Of a DNA stretch of 11,013 nucleotides, positions 1-5,726 are shown one piece after another. This stretch comes from Oscillospiraceae bacterium (lineage in GTDB: Bacteria; Bacillota; Clostridia; Oscillospirales; Acutalibacteraceae). Where the stretch lies: the NCBI GenBank assembly GCA_028706415.1, contig JAQWBK010000050.1, positions 1 to 11,013 on the forward strand, read 5' to 3'. The position numbers and the translations under genes were made by a program. The notes beneath the pieces were generated by a model, which saw only the letters and a program-made list of their open reading frames with translations, made no database searches and was not told the DNA's origin. How positions within the stretch are numbered: position 1 is the stretch's first letter; each line of letters starts with the position of its first letter.

Positions 1-98
1 TTCCGAGCAGAATTTTTGTCGGACAAGGAAAACCGACGAAGCAAGGCTTTCCGCCTTACGAGGAGGTTTGACGCAGTCCGGCGGAAATTGTGCCGGAA
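1..98. repeat. Long imperfect hairpin, probably the edge of a dispersed repeat
   Basis: Bases 11-23 pair with 77-89 in 13 consecutive pairs (three of them G-U). The stem extends outward through 7-9 with 91-93 and 1-5 with 94-98, with one mismatch and one bulge. Inside is a smaller hairpin, AAGGC (43-47) with GCCTT (52-56). A short direct repeat, CCGGAAG, lies at 93-99 and 103-109. No reading frame here looks like a gene. The stem reaches base 1, so the element probably continues off the window. It shares the ordered blocks GCAAGGC, GAGGAGG and TGACGC with the reverse strand of the element at 2721-2878, which suggests a common repeat family. A structured RNA is the other possibility. Confidence 0.5.
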
Positions 99-194
99 GA
101 CACCGGAAGGGGTTTTTAGAGGTGACCATAAGATACTCACATTTCGCAAGCCATATTTATTGTCTTTTTGTACTAAATCTTGAACGAAATTTTC

Positions 195-223
195 TTTTAA
201 TTTCATTTTTTTGGTCGTATAAT
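195..223 (+). promoter_or_regulatory. Candidate promoter for hppA
   Basis: A perfect -10 box TATAAT lies at 218-223. A weak -35 box TTTTAA lies at 195-200, 17 bases upstream. The surroundings (about 150-280) are AT-rich, unlike the coding DNA. Transcription would start near 230, giving a leader of about 50 bases before the hppA start. The -35 match is only three of six bases, so the assignment rests mainly on the -10 box and the spacing. Confidence 0.4.
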
Positions 224-281
224 TATCCATGTTGAGTTTATATGATCCAGAAATATTAATATTTTTCAAGGAGAGATTTTA

Positions 282-2372
282 ATGTCCCTGACCTTTTTCC
301 TGACCGCATCAATTGTCATCTCTTTTATTGCGTTCGGGTTCGCAGCCCTTCTTAATGCTTGGGTTAAAAAGCTGCCGTTATCCAACCAGAAGATCAAGGA
401 TATAGGCGGTTTAATTCGGCGTGGTGCCAACACATTCTTGACGAGGGAGTATATTATCCTTTCAAAGTTTGTGGGAGTTGTGGCGATATTGATTTTCGTT
501 TTTCTGCCCACCCCGGTATGGAAAAATGGTGTTATTGAAAATTTGACAATGGCTCTGGCTTATATATTCGGAGCCGTGTTTTCTGCAATAGCAGGAAAGA
601 TAGGTATACAGATTGCTACCATAGCCAACATGAAAACTGCCGAAGCTGCCAAAAGCGGTATACGCAATGCATTCATGGCAGGTTTCCGCGGAGGCGCTGT
701 TATGGGCATGGCGGTGGTAGGGGCCAGTCTGCTTGGGGTGTCACTTGTTTTGCTTATCACAGGTAACACAACTGCACTGCTCGGTTTTAGCTTCGGTGCC
801 AGCTCTCTTGCCCTGTTTGCCAAAGCAGGTGGCGGTATATTCACAAAGACGGCTGATATCAGTGCAGACCTTTGTGGTAAGGTTGAGCTTGGCATTCCGG
901 AGGATGACCCTCGCAACCCTGCTGTTATCGCAGATAATGTAGGGGACAATGTTGGTGATGTGGCTGGTATGGGGGCCGACTTATTTGATTCAAATGTCGC
1001 TTCAATGGCGGCAGCTCTGGTTCTTGCAGTTGCACTTGACAAAGGTCAAGGCGGCAGCGTCAACGCAGGCATGGTATTTTGTTATGCAGCCATAGGGCTG
1101 CTTGCATCCATAATCGGGGTTGCCACCGCCAGAATAGGAAAAAATGGCAATCCGACCCGTGCATTAAACAGCAGCACTTATGTGACCACAGCAATTTTCG
1201 GCGTCTTAACCGCCCTTGCCACATGGGCGTTCGATTATAGATGGGAAATATGGGGAGCCAGCGCTCTCGGCCTTATTGTGGGAGTAGTAATCGGTATTAC
1301 GAGCGACTATTTTACAAACGACAATAAACGCCCGGTTCATAAAGTAGCAGAAGCTTCCGAGTCCGGTCCGGCGTTCACCATTTTATCAGGTATATCCTAC
1401 GGCTTTTTAAGCACCCTTCCCGCACTGGTTGGTATTGGTGTTTCAGCATTGGGCGCTTACAAGCTTTGCGAGCCCCTGGGCGGGAATTACCCCATGTTCG
1501 GTATTTCAATGGCGGCTGTCGGGATGCTTTCGATCGTTGGTATGATTATATCAAATGATGCATACGGACCAATCGTTGATAATGCCCGCGGTCTTGCAGA
1601 GATGGGTGATTTGGGTGATGAGGTTCTGGAAATCACAGATACTCTTGACAGCGCAGGTAATACTGTAAAAGCTATTACCAAAGGATTTGCCATTGGAGCT
1701 GCCGGGCTTACGGTTATAGCCCTTCTGGGTGCATTTATCAGTGAAGTTAATCAAGCGGCGATAGAGCTTGGACTTTTAGATAAAATCATCGACGGCTTTG
1801 ATATTATGAATCCGGTAGTATTCTTTGGTATGCTGGTAGGTGCGGCAATTCCGGCGGTATTCTCCGCAATGCTTATGTTGGGAGTAAACAAGAACGCCCA
1901 ACGCATGGTAAGCGAAATTCACCGCCAGTTCCGCGAGATTGTAGGCCTTAAGGAAGGCAAAGAGGGAGTATCTCCCGATTATGACAAGTGCATTGAAATA
2001 GCTACCTACGGCTCACTTAAAGAGCTTATTCCTGCCGGACTTATGGCAATCGTCTCAACCTTATTGGTAGGATTTATCGGCGGCGTTCAAGCAATCGGCG
2101 GCTTCTTGACCGGAAATATAGTATGCGGCCTGATGCTTGCCCTGTTCATGTCAAATTCGGGCGGACTGTGGGATAATTCCAAGAAGTTTATCGAGTCGGG
2201 TGCCAACGGTGGCAAAGGCTCTGAGGCCCATAAAGCCGCAGTAGTGGGCGATACCGTCGGGGATCCTTTCAAGGATACAGCCGGACCGTCCATAAACACA
2301 CAAATTACCGTTGTATCTCTGGTTGCCTCGATTATGTCCACCCTCTTCCTTACAATGTCAATTTTCGGTTAA
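282..2372 (+). CDS. hppA: Membrane-bound ion-translocating pyrophosphatase (K+-independent type)
   Basis: An integral membrane enzyme that hydrolyses pyrophosphate to two phosphates and uses the energy to pump H+ (or Na+) across the cytoplasmic membrane. The 696 residues and many hydrophobic segments fit the bacterial family. The substrate-site signatures are intact: DDPRNPA at residues 208-214, two NVGD repeats at 219-226, and DTVGDPFKDTAGPSIN from residue 657. Residues 459-466 read GNTVKAIT; Lys463 and Thr466 occupy the positions that separate K+-independent (Lys/Thr) from K+-dependent (Ala/Gly) enzymes, so this should be K+-independent and probably proton-pumping. The usual gate Glu in the DLFES-like motif appears to be Asp236 (LFDS). 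The ATG at 282 has an AAGGAGAG site at 268-275. The gene is monocistronic, with a terminator eight bases after the stop. Confidence 0.97.
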   Translation: MSLTFFLTASIVISFIAFGFAALLNAWVKKLPLSNQKIKDIGGLIRRGANTFLTREYIILSKFVGVVAILIFVFLPTPVWKNGVIENLTMALAYIFGAVFSAIAGKIGIQIATIANMKTAEAAKSGIRNAFMAGFRGGAVMGMAVVGASLLGVSLVLLITGNTTALLGFSFGASSLALFAKAGGGIFTKTADISADLCGKVELGIPEDDPRNPAVIADNVGDNVGDVAGMGADLFDSNVASMAAALVLAVALDKGQGGSVNAGMVFCYAAIGLLASIIGVATARIGKNGNPTRALNSSTYVTTAIFGVLTALATWAFDYRWEIWGASALGLIVGVVIGITSDYFTNDNKRPVHKVAEASESGPAFTILSGISYGFLSTLPALVGIGVSALGAYKLCEPLGGNYPMFGISMAAVGMLSIVGMIISNDAYGPIVDNARGLAEMGDLGDEVLEITDTLDSAGNTVKAITKGFAIGAAGLTVIALLGAFISEVNQAAIELGLLDKIIDGFDIMNPVVFFGMLVGAAIPAVFSAMLMLGVNKNAQRMVSEIHRQFREIVGLKEGKEGVSPDYDKCIEIATYGSLKELIPAGLMAIVSTLLVGFIGGVQAIGGFLTGNIVCGLMLALFMSNSGGLWDNSKKFIESGANGGKGSEAHKAAVVGDTVGDPFKDTAGPSINTQITVVSLVASIMSTLFLTMSIFG

Positions 2373-2380
2373 TATTAAGT

Positions 2381-2406
2381 GGCGGGGCATCAGCCCCGCC
2401 CTTTAT
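2381..2406 (+). terminator. Intrinsic terminator of hppA
   Basis: A perfect 8-bp GC stem, GGCGGGGC (2381-2388) with GCCCCGCC (2393-2400), closes an ATCA tetraloop and is followed by the T-containing tail CTTTATTG. It starts eight bases after the hppA stop codon, so hppA should form its own transcription unit, separate from the purine genes. Confidence 0.85.
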
Positions 2407-2502
2407 TGTGATTATTATCATATTATTAAAGGCTAAAGTACACAAAATATTGTGCCTTGCGGAAGATGCGACACCATAAACATACAAATTTTTATATGTC
2501 TC
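2407..2502. other. AT-rich intergenic stretch with a small hairpin, no gene seen
   Basis: No convincing coding frame is present on either strand. The only structure seen is a compound hairpin: CACAA (2441-2445) pairs with TTGTG (2450-2454) around an AATA loop, and AAGG (2429-2432) can pair with CCTT (2455-2458) outside it. The stretch ends at the -35 box of the promoter at 2503. It may be simple spacer. Confidence 0.4.
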
Positions 2503-2531
2503 TTGATATTAATGTAAAAATGCAATAAAAT
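2503..2531 (+). promoter_or_regulatory. Promoter of the small RNA unit
   Basis: The -35 box TTGATA (2503-2508) and -10 box TAAAAT (2526-2531) are each five of six to the sigma-70/SigA consensus and are separated by exactly 17 bases. A start near 2538 would give a transcript of about 165 nt ending at the strong terminator at 2671-2704. No ribosome binding site with a credible gene follows directly, which favours a non-coding product. Confidence 0.65.
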
Positions 2532-2537
2532 GAGATA

Positions 2538-2706
2538 TATTCGTATTGGGGGCTGTGGTATGCAGATGACAATATGGTTGATGAATTTGAGTTGTATTTG
2601 TCCCGGGTGTATTGCAGCCAAAACGGATGGCGTGGCTTCAGTGCACACAAAAATAAACAGGATAACGGCGGCTGCGGCGCATTGCGCCTGCAGCTTTGTT
2701 TTTTAG
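2538..2706 (+). ncRNA. Putative small RNA (about 165 nt) upstream of the purine operon
   Basis: The unit is bounded by a good SigA promoter and a strong intrinsic terminator. The 5' half folds into a long hairpin: 2551-2563 pairs with 2607-2619 (many G-U pairs), and GACAA/TTGTC can extend it inward. About 50 bases of weakly structured sequence (2620-2670) then lead to the terminator. It could be a trans-acting regulatory RNA, a leader that terminates before purE, or 6S RNA. 6S RNA genes are known beside purine genes in some bacteria, but I could not find the expected long closing stem between the 5' and 3' ends. A 48-codon frame (2560-2706) runs the whole length with only a poor GGGGG ribosome site. 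The product class is unassigned. Confidence 0.5.
2671..2704 (+). terminator. Strong intrinsic terminator of the small RNA unit
   Basis: GCTGCGGCGC (2671-2680) pairs in ten base pairs with GCGCCTGCAGC (2684-2694) around an ATT loop, with one bulged T. The T-rich tail TTTGTTTTTT follows at 2695-2704. It works only on the + strand, since the minus side has no T tract. It separates whatever starts at about 2538 from purE, unless it acts as a regulated attenuator. Confidence 0.82.
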
Positions 2707-2709
2707 GTA

Positions 2710-2731
2710 ATACTGCTCTCATACTGCTCTC
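2710..2731. repeat. Tandem 11-bp duplication at the element's left end
   Basis: ATACTGCTCTC occurs twice without a gap, at 2710-2720 and 2721-2731. The second copy is the outer part of the left terminal inverted repeat of the element at 2721-2878. The doubling could be a footprint of insertion, excision or slippage at the element end. Confidence 0.7.
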
Positions 2732-2878
2732 AAGTAAAAATCAAGACATCTTTGCGGTCTGTTTTCCGCCATACAGCGTTGTTGAGGTCGGCGGGCGTCA
2801 GCCCGCTCTCCTCCTCCGCCTTGCATGACGAAAAACATCCTAGCAAATTTTGTCTCACCTTTTACTTGAGAACAGTAT
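2721..2878. mobile_element. MITE-like element with 19-bp terminal inverted repeats
   Basis: The left end ATACTGCTCTCAAGTAAAA (2721-2739) is the reverse complement of the right end (2860-2878) at 18 of 19 positions. The similarity continues inward less perfectly, with the left arm bases AAGACATCTTTGC resembling the reversed right arm AGACAAAATTTGC. An internal hairpin GCGGGC-GTCA-GCCCGC lies at 2791-2806. The element is 158 bp and has no transposase, which fits a non-autonomous miniature element. I cannot identify a clear target-site duplication or the parent transposon. It fills almost all of the space between the small RNA terminator and purE, so it may carry or displace purE control signals. 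Confidence 0.6.
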
Positions 2879-2922
2879 AAGCTCTTTTGAACAAGCTCTA
2901 CCCATGAAAGGGGAAAAGAACT

Positions 2923-3411
2923 ATGGAAAGATACAAGGTGGCTGTTATTATGGGAAGTGACAGCGATTTACCCGTGGTGAAAAAGGCGATTGACAGGCTA
3001 AAATCATTTGATATTCCGGTTGAGACTCATATCATGTCTGCCCACCGCACTCCCGAGAGGGCTATGGAATTCGCCAATACAGCCGCCGATAACGGCTTTG
3101 GTGTGATTATAGCCGCCGCGGGGAAGGCTGCGCATCTTGCAGGTGTTCTGGCCGCCCATACCACTTTACCCGTCATAGGTATCCCCATAAAATCATCCAC
3201 CCTTGACGGATTGGATTCGCTTTTATCAACTGTTCAGATGCCTTCGGGAATTCCTGTTGCAACCGTTGCGATTGACGGAGCTGAAAACGCTGCCATACTT
3301 GCAGCCCAGATACTTGCGCTTAACGACCCAAAAATAAAGGACAAGCTTATTGCCATGAAGAGTGAAATGAAAGAATCGGTTATCCAAAAGGATAATAATC
3401 TGACAGTCTAA
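2923..3411 (+). CDS. purE: N5-carboxyaminoimidazole ribonucleotide mutase (PurE)
   Basis: A cytoplasmic purine biosynthesis enzyme that forms 4-carboxy-AIR (CAIR), from N5-CAIR in class I enzymes. The 162 residues match the family. Visible motifs are GSDSD (11-15), SAHRTP with the presumed catalytic His41 (39-44), the flexible-loop segment AAGKAAHLAGV (65-75), and the KSSTLDGLDSLLSTVQMP region. The usual class I loop reads AGGAAHLPG; here a Lys replaces the second Gly, a variant I associate with Clostridia. The ATG at 2923 has an AAAGGGGA site at 2907-2914, eight bases upstream. It is the first gene of the operon, and no purK partner follows. No clear promoter is visible between the upstream repeat and this start. 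Confidence 0.96.
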   Translation: MERYKVAVIMGSDSDLPVVKKAIDRLKSFDIPVETHIMSAHRTPERAMEFANTAADNGFGVIIAAAGKAAHLAGVLAAHTTLPVIGIPIKSSTLDGLDSLLSTVQMPSGIPVATVAIDGAENAAILAAQILALNDPKIKDKLIAMKSEMKESVIQKDNNLTV

Positions 3412-3467
3412 TCAAGGGTTAAAACAATAATCAGACCTGTCAATCAAAAATTACTGGAGGATTTTTA

Positions 3468-4178
3468 ATGAAAAAACTCGATCAGCTTTATGAAGGAAAA
3501 GCAAAAAAGGTTTTTGCCACCGACCATCAAGACTTGTTAATTGTTGATTACAAGGACGATGCCACGGCGTTTAACGGTGAAAAAAAAGGAACCATCTTAG
3601 GTAAAGGTGTTATTAACAACCGCATGAGCAATATGCTCATGCAGCTGCTTGAAAAGCAGGGTATACCGACCCATTATGTTGAGGAGCTTTCCGAGCGCGA
3701 GACGGTTGTAAAAAAGGTTGCAATAGTTCCCCTTGAGGTTATAATCCGCAACATTGCTGCCGGTTCTTTCTCCAAAAGGTTTGGCGTTCAGGAGGGGACA
3801 AAGCTGAAACAACCCTCATTGGAATACAGCTATAAAAATGACGATCTGGGCGACCCGCTTATTAACGACCATCATATCCTCGCTCTGGGTCTGGCTACAA
3901 AGGAAGAGCTTGATACCATAGCCGGGTATGCTTTTCGGATAAACGAAATTTTAAAAGCATATTTTCTAAAACTGGATATCGAGCTGGTTGACTTTAAGCT
4001 TGAATTTGGTAAAACATCCGACGGTACCATTGTGCTGGCAGATGAGATTTCACCCGATACCTGCCGCTTTTGGGATGTTCATACACACGAGAAACTGGAC
4101 AAGGATCGTTTTCGCCGAAACATGGGCGGAGAGGAAGAAGCCTACAAGGAGGTTATGCGCCGCCTGTTGGGTGAGTAA
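3468..4178 (+). CDS. purC: Phosphoribosylaminoimidazole-succinocarboxamide synthase (SAICAR synthetase)
   Basis: Joins CAIR and aspartate with ATP to give SAICAR in the cytoplasm, directly using the PurE product. The 236 residues fit the short Bacillus/Clostridia form. Motifs are YEGKAKKVF at residues 8-16 (nucleotide binding), a conserved NRMSN at 51-55, VIIRNIAAGS at 91-100, and DEISPDTCRFWD at 192-203, the substrate-binding signature. A CTGGAGG site at 3454-3460 lies seven bases before the ATG at 3468. It lies 56 bases after purE and 99 before purF, the two widest gaps in the operon. No anomalies are seen. Confidence 0.97.
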   Translation: MKKLDQLYEGKAKKVFATDHQDLLIVDYKDDATAFNGEKKGTILGKGVINNRMSNMLMQLLEKQGIPTHYVEELSERETVVKKVAIVPLEVIIRNIAAGSFSKRFGVQEGTKLKQPSLEYSYKNDDLGDPLINDHHILALGLATKEELDTIAGYAFRINEILKAYFLKLDIELVDFKLEFGKTSDGTIVLADEISPDTCRFWDVHTHEKLDKDRFRRNMGGEEEAYKEVMRRLLGE

Positions 4179-4189
4179 TATCAATCTCA

Positions 4190-4226
4190 AATTAGAAAGT
4201 CGACAAGCCAAAATGCTATTCTAATT
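4190..4226. repeat. Small inverted repeat in the purC-purF gap
   Basis: AATTAGAA (4190-4197) and TTCTAATT (4219-4226) form a perfect 8-bp AT-only inverted repeat around a 21-base loop. The gap (4179-4277) is the longest inside the operon. With no GC stem or T tract, this is not a terminator. It might be an RNA processing or stability element, or chance. Confidence 0.3.
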
Positions 4227-4277
4227 GCGATTGGTATAAGGTACTATAACTTTAATAACAGAAAGGCGCTGGTTCTT

Positions 4278-5711
4278 ATGTTTGACCAACTGCATGAAGA
4301 GTGCGGAGTGTTCGGCATTTTCGACCCTGTTATAAGCAATGTTGCGCGTTCGACATATTTCGCGCTATATGCCCTTCAGCACCGTGGTCAGGAAAGCTGC
4401 GGAATTGCGGTCAATGAGGAAGGGATATTCCGTTCCCATCGTGCACTGGGTCTGGTACCCGAGGTGTTTTCGGTCGAAACCTTAGAAAAGCTGGGCAGAG
4501 GTAATATTGCGGTTGGCCATGTTCGTTACTCAACCGCCGAAAGCTGCAACATAAACAATGCACAGCCCCTTGTAGTCCGCCATATCAAAGGTACAATGGC
4601 CATTGCCCACAACGGGAACATTATAAATTCGTTTGAGCTTCGTCAAAAGTATGAGATGGAGGGTGCCATCTTTCATGGCACAAACAATACCGAGGTGATA
4701 GCCTATGCCATTACCAAGGCCCGCCTTGAAACCAGCTCGATAGAAGCGGCGATTGAAAAGGCTATGGATGTTATTAAGGGTGCATATTCCTTGGTGGTTA
4801 TGTCCCCCCAAAAATTGATTGCCGTGCGTGACCCCCGAGGTTTCCGTCCGCTTTGTATCGGCAAAACCAAGGATGGCGCGATCGTGTTTGCATCCGAGAG
4901 TTGCGCTCTTGACAGTATCGGGGCGGATTATATTCGGGATGTAAAACCGGGAGAAATCGTGATTGCATCAGAAGATGGAATTCGTTCGATTGAAACCCAT
5001 TGCGGTCAAAAAACCAGCTTGTGTGTTTTTGAATTCGTTTACTTTGCTCGTCCCGACAGTGTAATAGATGGTTCAAGTGTATATGAAGCCCGGCAACGCG
5101 CCGGTGCGTATCTAGCCCTTGAACATCCGATACAGGCCGATGTAGTAATCGGTGTACCCGATTCGGGTCTGGATGCTGCACTTGGCTATGCCATGCAGTC
5201 GGGGATTCCCTATGGCGTGGGGTTAATCAAAAACAGGTATGTGGGGCGCAGCTTTATCAAGCCGACTCAGGGGCAGCGCGAGGATGCTGTTAAAATCAAG
5301 CTGAATGCGGTGCGCTCGGTAGTCGAGGGTAAACGCGTTATTATGATTGACGATTCAATCGTTAGGGGCACCACAAGTGCGCGTATAATAAAATTACTGC
5401 GTGAGGCCGGGGCAAAAGAGGTGCACATGCTGGTTTCATCCCCGCCTTTTGTGAATCCATGTTATTTCGGCACCGATATAGATAACCGTGATATACTCAT
5501 TGCATGCCGTATCAACTCGGTAGAGGGTATTGCAAAGGAAATTGGGGTTGACAGTCTTGGTTATCTCAGCGTAAACAGCGTGAAATGCATAGCGAAAAAT
5601 TCTGATTGCACATTTTGTGATGGTTGTTTTACGGGGACTTATCCCATGGAGGTTCCCCAAGATAAACCCAAGGATAAATTCGAGGAAAAAATAGTTAAAA
5701 AGAAGAATTAA
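4278..5711 (+). CDS. purF: Amidophosphoribosyltransferase, Bacillus type (PurF)
   Basis: Catalyses the committed step of purine synthesis: PRPP plus glutamine gives phosphoribosylamine, glutamate and pyrophosphate. The N-terminal glutaminase domain begins MFDQLHEECGVFGI; Cys9 is the expected nucleophile after removal of an eight-residue propeptide. The C-terminal phosphoribosyltransferase domain carries the PRPP loop VIMIDDSIVRGTTSAR. Cysteines matching the [4Fe-4S] ligands of Bacillus subtilis PurF are at 249, 395, 447 and 450 (the last two in CDGCFTG). The enzyme should therefore be matured by propeptide cleavage, be oxygen-sensitive and be inhibited by purine nucleotides, as known for this type. 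Length is 477, close to the Bacillus enzyme. A GAAAGG site at 4261-4266 is 11 bases from the ATG, slightly long. Confidence 0.97.
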   Translation: MFDQLHEECGVFGIFDPVISNVARSTYFALYALQHRGQESCGIAVNEEGIFRSHRALGLVPEVFSVETLEKLGRGNIAVGHVRYSTAESCNINNAQPLVVRHIKGTMAIAHNGNIINSFELRQKYEMEGAIFHGTNNTEVIAYAITKARLETSSIEAAIEKAMDVIKGAYSLVVMSPQKLIAVRDPRGFRPLCIGKTKDGAIVFASESCALDSIGADYIRDVKPGEIVIASEDGIRSIETHCGQKTSLCVFEFVYFARPDSVIDGSSVYEARQRAGAYLALEHPIQADVVIGVPDSGLDAALGYAMQSGIPYGVGLIKNRYVGRSFIKPTQGQREDAVKIKLNAVRSVVEGKRVIMIDDSIVRGTTSARIIKLLREAGAKEVHMLVSSPPFVNPCYFGTDIDNRDILIACRINSVEGIAKEIGVDSLGYLSVNSVKCIAKNSDCTFCDGCFTGTYPMEVPQDKPKDKFEEKIVKKKN

Positions 5712-5726
5712 GGAGGCCCTTCACCG

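Noticed and set aside
560..1042. A 160-codon minus-strand frame inside hppA
   Set aside because: It is a shadow of the highly conserved pyrophosphatase coding region, with a low-complexity Ala/Pro/Ser product and no start signals.
2538..2706. 6S RNA assignment for the small RNA
   Set aside because: Location and length are suggestive, but I could not pair the 5' and 3' ends into the long closing stem with a central bubble; kept only as a hypothesis.
2433..2722. Two overlapping minus-strand frames upstream of purE
   Set aside because: They are opposite the promoter, hairpin and terminator of the small RNA unit, lack ribosome sites and have no family features.
2574..2828. An 84-codon + strand frame between hppA and purE
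   Set aside because: It has no ribosome binding site, runs through a strong terminator and half of the inverted-repeat element, and its product resembles nothing known.
2707..2922. Purine (guanine/adenine) riboswitch, PRPP/ppGpp riboswitch, T-box or PurR box upstream of purE
   Set aside because: The conserved cores of these elements and CGAACA-type PurR half-sites were not seen.
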